Source of the DNA: Brettanomyces bruxellensis
Taxonomy: Eukaryota > Ascomycota > Pichiomycetes > Pichiales > Pichiaceae
DNA: 64,000 nt
Direction: 5' to 3'
Assembly (NCBI RefSeq): GCF_011074885.1
Contig: NC_054690.1
Coordinates: forward strand, 67,001 to 131,000
Every line of letters starts with the position of its first letter. Position 1 is the first letter of the stretch. A program made the position numbers and the translations under genes. The notes under the pieces are model-generated. The model was not told the origin of the DNA and did not search any database. It worked only from the letters and a program-made list of their open reading frames with translations. This document shows, piece by piece, positions 38,811 through 48,536 of the stretch.

Positions 38811-39458
38811 TTAATCTGCCTTCTTTCCAACTTCCACCTTATTTTCCACTTCCACCTTATTTTCCACCTTTTCCACTTTCCCCTTCTTTTCCACTTTTGC
38901 CATCCTCGCAACCTCGGCCATCTCCGGCGGCAGCTCCCGCTCCAAATACGCCTTCCTGCACTCACGTCCTCCACCTGAAATGGGTCCAAACCTTTTCCAT
39001 GGCCATATTATGTAAGTTGCCTTCCCTAGCACCAAACCGCTTGATACAGGGCCATACGTGTTCGAATCAATCGAATGAACGTTATCTCCCTCCACCCAGA
39101 GATGGTTCACCGGTATAAGGACACGTGACCGAGTGTCCGGATACCTGGGAACCACTAGATCTCCCTGCTTCGCCTTGATTCGTTTCACGTAGATGGTTTC
39201 AGGGTTGATCGGTGATCGTAGAAATATGACATCGTCCAGATGTAGATTGTTTATATTCTTGCACCCCCACTTCCAGAGGAGCACGTGATCGAGTTTCGAG
39301 CCGTTCGTGTCGGGATTCAGTGTTGGCTTCATCGATGAACCCTCTACTATCCCCACGTAAGTCACATGTTCATTGATTACGTACAAAACGGGAACCCACG
39401 AGAGAAACATCGCCGTTTGCCGCAGCGTATATTTTATTGTAGCAAAGTTGAATGTCAT
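38811..39458 (-). CDS. IMP2: Mitochondrial inner membrane protease subunit 2
   Basis: The 215-residue product has an N-terminal membrane segment (about 16-30) and the S26 signal-peptidase-like fold. The catalytic Ser is S42 in GSSMKPTLNP and the catalytic Lys is K92 in IYVKRIKA. The conserved GDNVHSIDSNTYGPVSSGLVLGKA block (here in two parts) and the IIWPWKRFGPI ending of the core match Imp2 rather than Imp1. IMP cleaves sorting signals of intermembrane-space proteins such as cytochrome c1. S. cerevisiae Imp2 is 177 residues; here a C-terminal tail of about 50 residues, mostly Lys-Val-Glu repeats, is added. It converges with MIH1 and is divergent from CCS1. Confidence 0.93.
   Translation of the reverse strand: MTFNFATIKYTLRQTAMFLSWVPVLYVINEHVTYVGIVEGSSMKPTLNPDTNGSKLDHVLLWKWGCKNINNLHLDDVIFLRSPINPETIYVKRIKAKQGDLVVPRYPDTRSRVLIPVNHLWVEGDNVHSIDSNTYGPVSSGLVLGKATYIIWPWKRFGPISGGGRECRKAYLERELPPEMAEVARMAKVEKKGKVEKVENKVEVENKVEVGKKAD
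38826..38895 (-). repeat. Tandem repeat encoding the IMP2 Lys-Val-Glu tail
   Basis: Imperfect copies of an approximately 18-base unit (ttccaccttattttccac on the plus strand) encode KVE/NKVEVE repeats at the C-terminus of Imp2. The repeat lies immediately before the stop codon. Confidence 0.8.
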
Positions 39459-39935
39459 TCCTACGCCAATGAACCACCTTTATGTGTATCAAAGCTTTTT
39501 CTTGGTCGGGAGATTGGGAAATGTGGAGAAAAGTGCCACCAGCTTAAAAATGTTTGGTGCTTTGCTATATACAATCGTGGAAACCCCGGAGTCTAACAAA
39601 GAATTGATGGTAGGAGGAAAAAATCGGATTCACCCTATGATCCTTGATGAAACGAATTGACTTAAACTTAGTGTTGATCAAAAAGGCTCCTCGTAAACTC
39701 TGCAATCACTCGTATGATGCTGCTGACTAACTAACTGTGTGAAAGAAGACCGCAGAAAAAAATAAAAATAAAAAATAAAAAATCGCGATTCATATAAATA
39801 CTAGGCGACATCCATTGTATTGTCCTTCTCATGCAAATGCAAGAAACCTCTTCACCATATACATTCAAACGATCAAAAAAAATAAGAAAAGTATCTCCAA
39901 GATCTTCAAGAGCTTGCAGTACAAGAAAAATCAAT
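39459..39935. promoter_or_regulatory. Divergent promoter, IMP2 / CCS1
   Basis: About 480 bases with an A/T tract of aaaaat-type repeats near 39758-39782 on the CCS1 side. I recognise no copper-regulator or other specific site with confidence. Confidence 0.4.
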
Positions 39936-40725
39936 ATGTCATCCACCAAGATTGATTCGTTCGAAGTAAGTGAGGCTGAGGATATATTCCAAATTTGTAT
40001 TACTAATACTAACGCATACTTTTCTCTTTCAGACCGTTTACAACGTGCCACTCTCCTGCGACTCATGCGTGCAGTCCGTTACGAAGGCAGTAAAACAATT
40101 GGGGGATATTGATAGTGTGAAGGGCGATATTGAAAAAAACCGAGTCTCGATTGTTGGATCAGTGGCTCCTTCCAAGATTGTCGAGGCAATACAATCAACT
40201 GGAAGAGATGCCATTATTAGAGGTACCGGAAAGCCGAACTCTGCCGCCGTCTCCATCTTGGAGAGTTTTGCACCTGGTGACAAACCTGCACCTGTGAAAG
40301 GTCTTGCTAGGTTTGTGGCAATCAGTCCTACAAAGGCTCTTGTCGATTTGACTATGACCGGTGTTGAAAAAGGTACATATTACCCGGGAATCAGGGCTTC
40401 TGGAAACTTGACTGACGGTGCCCTCAGCACGGGAAAAGTGCTATATAAGCTTCCCCCAATCAACGTTACGGAGAAGGATTTGGAAAGCTGTAATGGCGGG
40501 TATAAGGGAAACTCGTTTGTACAGCTTCCTTTGGATATATCCGACATAGTCGGCCGGTCGTTTGTTATATCGAAAGATCCAGAAAAGACCTTTGTTGACT
40601 CTCTCTGTGGTGTGGTTGCCAGGAGTGCCGGAGCTTGGGAAAACGACAAGTACGTTTGTAACTGCACAGGTAAAACAATCTGGCAGGAACGAGTTGATGC
40701 TCATCAGAGAGGTATCACTCATTAG
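39936..40725 (+). CDS. CCS1: Copper chaperone for superoxide dismutase (spliced)
   Basis: Exon 1 is 39936-39965 (MSSTKIDSFE) and exon 2 is 40033-40725, giving 240 residues; S. cerevisiae Ccs1 has 249. The intron has GTAAGT, two overlapping branch-like sequences ending in TACTAAC (40007-40013), and a tttctctttcag acceptor. Domain I resumes at TVYNVPLSCDSCVQSVTKAV, where CDSC is part of the copper site (the usual first Met position is Leu). Domain II is SOD-like (about 85-215), and domain III near the end carries the CNC copper-transfer motif (KYVCNCTG). Ccs1 loads copper into Sod1 and forms its disulfide in cytosol and mitochondrial intermembrane space. Without the intron the first ten residues would be misassigned. 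Confidence 0.94.
39966..40032 (+). other. Spliceosomal intron of CCS1
   Basis: 67 bases, donor GTAAGT, branch TACTAAC at 40007-40013, pyrimidine-rich acceptor ending cag at 40030-40032. It falls after codon 10, in phase 0. Confidence 0.92.
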
Positions 40726-40887
40726 ATGAAACTCTAATTTCTCTTCTCTCTCCACGTAAAAGAAAAATCTGAATTAAACTGCATGCCAAAAAAAAAGTCA
40801 TCCACCAAAGCTGTTGTATATAGAAAATAGTAAAAGGATTAGAAAGTAGAATACACATACTCACTATTATGCATGATGAATTATTTA

Positions 40888-41406
40888 TTAATCTTGACGC
40901 CTTCTTAGCTCATCTTCATCCACCTTTATCCGGTCGAGATTGACAACTCTCTTCTTTCTCTTTGCGGCCTCTCCTTTAAAAGCGTTTGGTCTCTTGTTGA
41001 GCTTTCTCCTTTCCTTTTCCAACCTCCTCATTTTCGCATCTAGATTATTGACAAGATCATCGTTATCTTCATCATCGTTATGCGAGCTTTCTCCCTGCTC
41101 ATTCCCCACAATATCAGCTTTCTGTGAATTGTCCACTTGCACGGCGGCATCTGCAATTCCACCAACGTCATCTGTGTCAAGTTCATATGAAACAACTGCA
41201 GTATCAGGCTTGAAAATGGGCACAATCTGAAATATAAGCGATCCCGTGAGCACTAGAAGTATAATGTAGCCAATTAGCTTTCTTTGTGGTGTTGTGAAGT
41301 AGTTCTTGCCCAATTTTTTCATCTTCCGGAGGTGCACTCTTCCCTTTTTCGGCCTCAGCCCATAAGGTGCCGGTAAATCGTATCTTTTGGCACCAAATCC
41401 CTGCAT
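40888..41406 (-). CDS. Single-pass membrane protein of unknown function
   Basis: I do not recognise this 172-residue protein. It starts at ATG 41406 (upstream only a TTG is in frame). Residues 1-43 are basic and may be cytosolic (QGFGAKRYDLPAPYGLRPKK), a hydrophobic helix spans about 44-65, and the remainder is acidic (Asp/Glu-rich, about 70-120) then strongly basic and helical (MRRLEKERRKLNKR). The positive-inside rule suggests a type II orientation with the C-terminal part outside the cytosol, perhaps in the secretory pathway. It converges with CCS1. Codon use looks like neighbouring genes and the frame is intact, so I take it as a real gene. Confidence 0.75.
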   Translation of the reverse strand: MQGFGAKRYDLPAPYGLRPKKGRVHLRKMKKLGKNYFTTPQRKLIGYIILLVLTGSLIFQIVPIFKPDTAVVSYELDTDDVGGIADAAVQVDNSQKADIVGNEQGESSHNDDEDNDDLVNNLDAKMRRLEKERRKLNKRPNAFKGEAAKRKKRVVNLDRIKVDEDELRRRQD

Positions 41407-42060
41407 TGTCAATAGTTCAAGGATATATTCCTAAAGTAGGTAAGATGTATATTAGCTTCCAAATGTAATAAATCGGAATACACGTTAAACAGGTATGTCT
41501 GCTGTATTTGCCACTCCAAAGGGACCTAATATCTATCTCAACAACGATAAGGATAACCCTCGGAGTGTGTTTGATAGCCAGCCCTACTAATTATATGGCG
41601 AACCGAAAAAATAAATAGTAAAAGTCCCATTCGAAAAAAAAATAAATTAAAATTAAAATTACGCTTTGAAATGTGCGCGGAACAAAAATTTTCATTCCTG
41701 CTTTTCTGCTACACACTTTTTTTCTTCAACATTAGTATAATCCGTCTGTAACAGTTTTGCCCGGGCTATTAGAACATGCATCTTTGATATTTACTGCAGA
41801 GAGGACATGTTGGCATTGGTAATATGCTAGACAAGGATGTCGTGCATTCTATCAATATGCATCATGCTATTTCTGCCAGTAGTACTGGAGTTCTATTTCA
41901 TTTAATGATGACACAAACTTTCTTAATGGGAATCTCTCTGACTACAACATGGAGAGAAAAGAATTTAGTTCTACTGAATAATGAAATGAACTCTTGTATT
42001 ACGATATGCCTTGAAAATGCGACTTTCTTATATATATGTATTGAGGCTGATTATTACCCT
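41407..42060. other. Intergenic with a possible tiny ORF
   Basis: About 650 bases between two minus-strand genes. It includes the promoter of the unknown membrane protein. A plus-strand 31-codon frame at 41495-41590 has a mixed, protein-like composition but no known match. Longer plus-strand frames near 41824-42162 overlap the YET gene and are not supported. Confidence 0.4.
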
Positions 42061-42696
42061 TTATTTCTGCTTCTTGTTCTCATCTGTAGTTTTCTCGGTT
42101 TTTTCGGCCACCTTTGTACTATCATCCGCTTTCTTCTGGTATTCAGCATGCATGCCATTTAATTGTCTCTTGAATGTTGCAACATCATCTTCCTTGAGCT
42201 TAAGTTCATGCTGAAGTTTCTCATACTCAATTGAGCTGGTTTTCTCAGTTTGCTTTGCCTTTGGATCTGTTGCTTTGATGAGTTTCTCTTTGTTTCTCAC
42301 GATGGATGATAAAAGAAGATCATTGAAATAGATGGCAACCATTAAATAAAGAACTGCACCTGTAATGTACATATTTCTGTGAGCGTAAAACTTTTTCGAT
42401 CTGACATCCCATATTGACTGGCCAATGGTCTTTGTAACTGGATAATTTTGGGCGCTAAAGGCAGCAAATGAGCTATCCTTATGTGGGAAAGAAGTCTTCA
42501 CAGCATCAAAGAACATCAATGATACGATTAGGGCGATAAAACTTAAGCCCACCCTGATTTGTGAATTTCGTAAAAGGGAATCGATAGTGGTAACAAGCGA
42601 TCGTTGCATACCCTGAGGAAGTGGAAGAAGCATTATTGCAAGAAGTGTCATTTCAAACACAAGTACTGCAAACACTATGGACATCAAAAGCGACAT
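42061..42696 (-). CDS. YET3: BAP31/YET-family ER membrane protein
   Basis: The 211-residue product has three N-terminal membrane helices (about 3-22, 45-63, 110-128) and a cytosolic coiled coil from about 150 to 205 rich in Lys/Glu. It ends in KKQK, a KKXX-type COPI retrieval signal for the ER. The LFFDAVKT-like and AHRNMYITGAVLYL segments match the BAP31 family. In S. cerevisiae Yet1 and Yet3 form a complex at the ER translocon and affect inositol-gene regulation; Yet2 is the third member. I prefer YET3 by general similarity, but YET1 is possible and this lineage may have only one gene. Confidence 0.85.
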   Translation of the reverse strand: MSLLMSIVFAVLVFEMTLLAIMLLPLPQGMQRSLVTTIDSLLRNSQIRVGLSFIALIVSLMFFDAVKTSFPHKDSSFAAFSAQNYPVTKTIGQSIWDVRSKKFYAHRNMYITGAVLYLMVAIYFNDLLLSSIVRNKEKLIKATDPKAKQTEKTSSIEYEKLQHELKLKEDDVATFKRQLNGMHAEYQKKADDSTKVAEKTEKTTDENKKQK

Positions 42697-43419
42697 TTTT
42701 GTTGGTTATCGATATGCTTTGTTTAAATAGTGAATAGACGCAGTAGATTGAAACACTGAATTGAGGTAGTGACGCACTGAATTGGGTTAGCAAATCCGGA
42801 TAAAACACTATTGATCGGAACTATACCAGGTTTGAGTAAAATAATACAAAACTTGTTACAAAGCGTTACTTGCGAGTGGAATGGACAGGTAATGCCTAAT
42901 TAATTTATTCTGGTTTGATCTATTGCAGATTTCCCCATGAAGTATGAGGGGGCGATTAGTGCGGAAAAAGAAAAAAATAAAAATAAAAATAAAAATAAAC
43001 TACACGCTGTACATACCATACCATAGCATGCAGATAATAAATACATGTTTAGATAAAGACTCGATTTTCAATGGATAAATTAAAATAGTAAGAACATATA
43101 AATGATATAAATGAAGTAAACTAGGTAATCACACGCACCCGACTACAGTAATTAATATCAAAAGCCATTATCCCCCATCTTATAGTCCAAACATCCGTAC
43201 ATCGTACAACGAGATAAACATTCTCAGTAGCACTCCCGAGTGAAGATAAAATTAAAGCAAGTAATCCAAAGCACGCCTTAAATCATACCAAAAAGTACAA
43301 AAAGTCTAGGTAAGAAGTTTGGCACAATTCAAGTAGCAGCAACAGAAGTAAAGTAAAGTAAAGATCATCGAAAAGGGCTGAGATAATAAGTCAATAATTA
43401 CAAAACGTAAGCGGCCAAC
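42697..43419. other. Intergenic, YET promoter and PSE1 3' flank
   Basis: About 720 bases with an aaaaat-unit repeat at about 42971-42998 and an agtaa repeat near 43346-43362. No gene or RNA was recognised. Confidence 0.45.
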
Positions 43420-46400
43420 TCAAGAGAACCATTTCTGTATCACGGTCTTGGCATCGTTATCGAACTTGGAAAAAAGCGCCATGGCCTGGTCATGGGGAAT
43501 GGAGCCTAGCAAGTTCTTAGTAGAGTCGACAACTTTCTGCGCTGTCTTGCCTTGAATTGAAGCGTATAAGAGGGCCTGAACAACGCTGTCCAAAACCTTT
43601 GGGATTTGCGAGAAGACATTCTGCTGGTGTCTGTCTATGAGCTCGGAGAGAAGCATGTAAGCGTAAGGAGCAGCCTCGTCATCCTGGGTAATTGGTAGCA
43701 GCTTCAACCAGCCATCGATGATCTGGTCGATGTTTGGGATCTGCGAGCCAAACGAGTGAATAATCTTTGCGATTGAAGAGCACGCATTCTCTGTGGCTCC
43801 GATGTTCTCCTCGGCCTTGGCATCTGGAATTGAAGCCATCTGCAGCATGGAAGGGATGCATGCTACACAGTAACTGATGTACTGGGGGCCTCCATGCTGG
43901 GCACAAACACCAACAGTGTAATCGGCAGCTTGCCGAACACCGGCATTTGAAGATGTCAAAGCCTGGCCGACCGGGTTCATGAAGAAGTCCTTGAACTGGA
44001 ATGAGCCTTGGCCACCGTATTCGACCAAATCCGAGGCTGCACATACTCCGGCCATCTGCAACGAGACGTTGTCATCGTTGATGAGAGTGGCAAGAGTTGG
44101 GACAAGCGTCTGGAACGGCGGTAGGAACCGCTCCTTGGAGTTCTTGAACACCATGGTCAACCCTTTCGTGATCTGCTCCAACAACTCCTCATCTGTGTAG
44201 TCATCATCTTCCTCATCAAGAAGCTCCTCGTTGTATTCGTCGTTTCCCCCTTCCTTGGCCTTGATCCGCTCGTAACTGTCCGAAAAACACGTGTTGATGG
44301 CTTTCGCAAACGACGAAAGCTGGTCGTCGGAAAGTGCGTTCTGACCCATCAACTCCAGGCCCTTGGTGATTCCATAGAAGTAGGCCACAAGCAAGTCTGG
44401 AACCGGGTCACTCGACAGCTGGTGTATTAGCTTGTTTGCCATCTGTGTCCAGAGTTCCACACTCTGGGATGATTTGGCACCGCCTGTGGCCTCGATACAG
44501 CTTTGGAGAAGCGAGGGAAGAGTCACTGCACACGTTCCACGCACACCATCGTGCAGGTAGAAGTCAAAACCGGGCAAGACGATCTGCCGGGCGATTTCAT
44601 CCACATACGGATAAAACTGGCCGCCTAGAACGTCAGCATAGCTCTTCAACAACTCGATGGCCCCGGCCTTATCGTCCAAAACAGCCGTGTGAACAGCAAT
44701 GTGCTTTCCTGAGAGCTGGATCACCTCGTAGTCCTCATTCTGGTTGATCTCATCCAAATCCTCATCCTCCACGATCGATATATCCTGAATGGCACGGGCC
44801 TGCTCCAAGAGTGGGGGTAGAACCAGCGGCATATACGGCATGAAGTCCTTGCCGACCAACCGGCAAACGCGGATCCACCCTTGCTCAAGGTACGTTCTGA
44901 CAGGATCGTCGTCTCCTTGGAGATTCTGCTGAAGATTGGTCATAATCTCAAGAATGGTTCCGGCATTCTGCGCAAACTTCTCTTTCCCAACTGCGAGTGC
45001 AACCAACGTGGCACACTCGATGGCCTTGGCCTTGAGAAGCCTGTTTTCCGTACTGTCTCCGGACTGGAGGATGGCAAAGAGCAACGGCATCAAGGTGTCA
45101 TAAAATTTGAGGAACTTCTTCTCGGCCGAGTCGGCCACAATAGCAATCGTGGTGATGACCTGCTCCTGGACGTATCTCTTGGGGGCACTCTGCAAGAGTG
45201 TGAGAAGATTCGAAAGCAACGACTCCAAGTATGGTTCAAGGATGTCCTGACTGGCCTCCTCGCAGAAGTTCACAAGTGCCGCAGCTGCATGGGCCTGAAC
45301 TCTTGCAGCGTTCTTCGTTGTAAGCATCGAAACCAACGCTGGGACGATTCTGTTTCCGGCCGTTCTTTGAATCACGTCGGCGAAATCGGTCGAGATCTGG
45401 CCCAGTGCATTGCAGCAAGCATACTGGACTCTCGGATGCTCATCGTGAAGCGATGGAAGTATCAAGTCGAGGATCTTTGGTATCTCCGTAATCAGGACGT
45501 CTCTGCAGCCTTCTGTGGCCGATGAGAGCGACATGAGTGCACCCTGCCTCTCATGCCAGTCAGCTGACTGCAGCATCGATGGAATGTACTGGAAGAGAGG
45601 CTGGGCTAACGTCTCACCTCCCAACTTCAACGATGCGCGGTCCAAGGACAATCTCGCAGCATTGTAAGCCTCCTCATCCTCATCCTCCTCGATATCTTCC
45701 GACTCGAGCCACTCCTGGCAGTCGTAATCGTCCTCGCAGACCTCTGTTGAGAGCTGTAAGCAGTCAACAACCATGGCTGGTGCATAAGTTGGCTCTGTCT
45801 TGCACATATTAGGCGACGATTCACAGAAACATGTGAGCAACTCCAACGCCGACAGCCTTGCATCCGTGTCGAGATACCTGTTCTTCGCCACAGCACTGCA
45901 GAATGAGATCAAAGTTGGGAACATCGGCTTGAAGATCTTAGGAGCCAAGTCAACTAGCTCTATAAGGGACTCGAGCACAGATGAGAGGGCTGACTCGTTC
46001 TTCGTCTCCAAAAGATGAGGCAATGAGTCCAACAGGCCTGGAAGAAGCTTTGCGAGAGAGCCCCAGTACGTCTTTGGCATGTTTTCAAAGAACGACACGA
46101 AAGCTGTGCATGCTGCAATTCTAACGGCATCGTTTTGATCAGTGAAGCCTTGCTGGAACATCTTCAACAATGACGGATCAAACTGCGTTTCGCCCTCCTT
46201 GCTGCCACCGGGCTGCACACCTCCAGTCATGATCTGCGGAGCGTTTGTGATGATCCGGAATGCACATTCCCTAAAGTTCGGATCGGAATTTTGTGCTGCC
46301 TGCACAACTGTTGGCAAAATGTCCGACCACATAAAACTCTCGTCCTTTGAAACCTCTGCAAGGGCATCTGAAAGCTTATGCCGAACGCCGTTCGTTTGCT

Positions 46401-46737
46401 GCGACGAAAAGCCCTGTAACAACAAGTTACGCACCTCCTGTTTTGCACCATCACTCACAAAATCGATCTGACGGTCTGTAACAGAGTATCCCTGCCCCAC
46501 AGGTGATTTAATGGCAAATCTCCTAAACAAGACTGCTGCAAACGCCCTTGAGGTATCACCATTGCCTTGGGCTGCCTGCTGTGCAAGAAACACCAGTAGC
46601 ACATCAACATTTTCCTTTTTAGTCCAATCTCTTTGAAGACATTCCTCCGCCTGTGACCTAATCGAATTGTCTGGAGAAAGGAGCCCAGTCATGAGCTCGC
46701 TCAATGTCTGTTGAACTTCTGACGGGATCCCAGACAT
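43420..46737 (-). CDS. PSE1: Karyopherin beta, Pse1/Kap121
   Basis: The 1105-residue product starts at ATG 46737 (MSGIPSEVQQTLSELM); the frame is open six more codons to a TTG. It is a chain of HEAT repeats over its full length, with typical blocks such as RVQYACCNALGQISTDFADVIQRTAGNRIVPALVSML (in parts) and an acidic insertion (EWLESEDIEEDEDEEAYNAARLSLDRASLKLGG) that is diagnostic for the Kap121/importin-5 group. S. cerevisiae Pse1 is 1089 residues. It imports ribosomal proteins and factors such as Pho4 and Yap1 through the nuclear pore, with RanGTP release. The gene is richer in G/C at third positions than its neighbours, as is common for abundant yeast proteins. A CTG at 45413-45415 encodes the conserved Leu of NALGQ. 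Confidence 0.95.
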   Translation of the reverse strand: MSGIPSEVQQTLSELMTGLLSPDNSIRSQAEECLQRDWTKKENVDVLLVFLAQQAAQGNGDTSRAFAAVLFRRFAIKSPVGQGYSVTDRQIDFVSDGAKQEVRNLLLQGFSSQQTNGVRHKLSDALAEVSKDESFMWSDILPTVVQAAQNSDPNFRECAFRIITNAPQIMTGGVQPGGSKEGETQFDPSLLKMFQQGFTDQNDAVRIAACTAFVSFFENMPKTYWGSLAKLLPGLLDSLPHLLETKNESALSSVLESLIELVDLAPKIFKPMFPTLISFCSAVAKNRYLDTDARLSALELLTCFCESSPNMCKTEPTYAPAMVVDCLQLSTEVCEDDYDCQEWLESEDIEEDEDEEAYNAARLSLDRASLKLGGETLAQPLFQYIPSMLQSADWHERQGALMSLSSATEGCRDVLITEIPKILDLILPSLHDEHPRVQYACCNALGQISTDFADVIQRTAGNRIVPALVSMLTTKNAARVQAHAAAALVNFCEEASQDILEPYLESLLSNLLTLLQSAPKRYVQEQVITTIAIVADSAEKKFLKFYDTLMPLLFAILQSGDSTENRLLKAKAIECATLVALAVGKEKFAQNAGTILEIMTNLQQNLQGDDDPVRTYLEQGWIRVCRLVGKDFMPYMPLVLPPLLEQARAIQDISIVEDEDLDEINQNEDYEVIQLSGKHIAVHTAVLDDKAGAIELLKSYADVLGGQFYPYVDEIARQIVLPGFDFYLHDGVRGTCAVTLPSLLQSCIEATGGAKSSQSVELWTQMANKLIHQLSSDPVPDLLVAYFYGITKGLELMGQNALSDDQLSSFAKAINTCFSDSYERIKAKEGGNDEYNEELLDEEDDDYTDEELLEQITKGLTMVFKNSKERFLPPFQTLVPTLATLINDDNVSLQMAGVCAASDLVEYGGQGSFQFKDFFMNPVGQALTSSNAGVRQAADYTVGVCAQHGGPQYISYCVACIPSMLQMASIPDAKAEENIGATENACSSIAKIIHSFGSQIPNIDQIIDGWLKLLPITQDDEAAPYAYMLLSELIDRHQQNVFSQIPKVLDSVVQALLYASIQGKTAQKVVDSTKNLLGSIPHDQAMALFSKFDNDAKTVIQKWFS

Positions 46738-47509
46738 CTTCTTGAACTTTATCAATTGTGTTTTTCCCTGAGTTGTATGTGGTCTCGTGTATGCTTTTAA
46801 CTCTTGGCTTTTTCTTTCTTCGTTCTTTCTTTCTTGATCTGAATTGAAATCGCCTCAAAAGTCGAACAATCCAACTTTGTTCACTGTTGTCCACAGAAAA
46901 TGATCAGCTATAAGAGTTCTCAAAAAGCTTGTTGAGCTCTTCACTATTCCTCTTTTCTTCAATTGTTATGCCTAGTTTGAAGAAAGTTTCCCGGCCTGAA
47001 CGTGAAATGTTTACAATTTTCGCCTCACTTATTTTTTTGCGGTGAAAAAAAAAAAAAAATGCTTGTTTGTGTTATTGTTACCGCTGAAAAATTCTTCTCG
47101 CTACAGCAACCCAAATGTCCTCGGCACATCCCTACACTGAATTATGAAGGTGGTCACATACAATCAGTAACATATGGAATAGTGACGTGTCAAATTGACA
47201 GCTTTTTATAAAAACATGTTTAGAATTCTCACACTCATTTATCTCGATGACTAAAATAGCTTGAAACTCGATATCGGTGCACAGGTCTGCAAACAGAAGG
47301 TTTGCTAGATGCAAGATTAGCTTCTTATCTAGAAATCTTGAGACAATGCACTGCCTAAAATTTCAGCAAAATTTTTTTTTTTTTTTTTTTTTTTAAGTTG
47401 GAACACAAGCAAGATCTTTATTTCACCTGATGTCATGTAATAGTACTGAATAGAGTTCTTTGTAGAAAAGCAGGGTTAGTTTTGTCAATAAAGTATTACA
47501 ACACAAAAT
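46738..47509. promoter_or_regulatory. Divergent promoter, PSE1 / PXR1
   Basis: About 770 bases with an A-run near 47046-47059 and a 23-base T-run before PXR1. Both are likely nucleosome-depleting elements. No ORF is supported. Confidence 0.5.
47372..47394. repeat. Poly(T) tract upstream of PXR1
   Basis: 23 consecutive T bases about 115 bases before the PXR1 ATG, preceded by cagcaaaa, giving an AAAATTTT core like the RRPE element of ribosome-biogenesis genes. The run length is also a place where sequencing could be wrong. Confidence 0.75.
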
Positions 47510-48427
47510 ATGGGATTAGCGGCAGCAAGAACTAAGCAGAAATTTGGGCTCGATCCTAGAAATACGAACTGGTTTCGTGATACAGAGAGATTCGGACATC
47601 GACATCTTGTGAATATGGGATGGGAACCAGGTCATGGATTGGGTAAAGTGAGCAATTCTATAACCTCGCATATTAGAGTTAAGATAAAGAGAGACAATAT
47701 GGGATTGGGTGCAGATCTTGGCAGAAACAAGAGCGTGAATGGAAATGAAATAAATGCAGACGGAAATACATACCTTGATAATTTTCAGAAGTTGTTGGGA
47801 CGTTTAAATGGTCATGAAGATGAGATTAATGATGCAGTTGAAAAGAAGAGACAGGATAGAATAATAAGTGGAAGATGGGGAATTGACTTTGTCAAAGGTG
47901 AAACCGTGAGCAGCACGTGGGATAAAGAACAGAAAAAAATGATACAGAAAGAAACCGAATCTGCTCGTAAGAGAAAGTCATCTACAAAGGAAACGTTGTG
48001 CAAAAGACGAAAGATAAGCAAAGTGGAAGGAATGGATGAAGATGAACAACGATTGCATCGCCATAAACACCATCATCATAAGTCAAAGAAGACTAGATTA
48101 GATGGAAAAGTCAGTCAGAAGAAACATCACAAGCATAGTCATTCAGTTGAAAAAGAGAAAAAGAAATCTCAAGGTGATAAGCATGAGAATCATCATCATC
48201 ACCACCACCATCATCATCATCATTCATCATCAAAAGATAACGATAAAGGAGACAGTTCAAGCAAAAAGAGAAAACACCCTACCACTAGCGATTCAGAGAC
48301 CGGAGAAACACAACAAATGGGTACTGTTCTTCAAAGTAAAATGGCACTTCGTTCCAAGTGGATTAAACAAAAGCGTGCGGCAGTGATGGACAAGAAGGCG
48401 CTACAGGAAATATTCATGGTGAGGTAG
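47510..48427 (+). CDS. PXR1: G-patch ribosome-biogenesis protein Pxr1/Gno1
   Basis: The 305-residue product begins MGLAAARTKQKFGLDPRNTNW, nearly the same as S. cerevisiae Pxr1 (271 residues). A G-patch follows (about 25-72: GWEPGHGLGK..DNMGLGA), then the LDNFQKLLGRLNG segment with GRWGIDFVKGE. The C-terminal third is Lys/His-rich with an unbroken run of His codons (about 228-238), and the protein ends in SKWIKQKRAAVMDKKALQEI plus FMVR, again a family hallmark. Pxr1 activates the helicase Prp43 in the nucleolus during pre-rRNA and snoRNA processing, and in S. cerevisiae has been linked to telomerase inhibition. The KKE/D repeats of other yeasts are partly replaced here by His. Confidence 0.95.
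   Translation: MGLAAARTKQKFGLDPRNTNWFRDTERFGHRHLVNMGWEPGHGLGKVSNSITSHIRVKIKRDNMGLGADLGRNKSVNGNEINADGNTYLDNFQKLLGRLNGHEDEINDAVEKKRQDRIISGRWGIDFVKGETVSSTWDKEQKKMIQKETESARKRKSSTKETLCKRRKISKVEGMDEDEQRLHRHKHHHHKSKKTRLDGKVSQKKHHKHSHSVEKEKKKSQGDKHENHHHHHHHHHHHSSSKDNDKGDSSSKKRKHPTTSDSETGETQQMGTVLQSKMALRSKWIKQKRAAVMDKKALQEIFMVR
48191..48223 (+). repeat. CAT/CAC repeat encoding poly-His in PXR1
   Basis: Eleven consecutive His codons alternating cat and cac. It sits in the basic C-terminal region and expands it compared with S. cerevisiae. Confidence 0.85.
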
Positions 48428-48536
48428 ATATGTGTGTACTAAATAATGCTAAGTATCGATTAGGAGCTACGATGAATAGTAAATGAAATCTTTGAAGTTT
48501 TAGTGAAAATTCAAATTGCTTGATTATGGACTTTTT

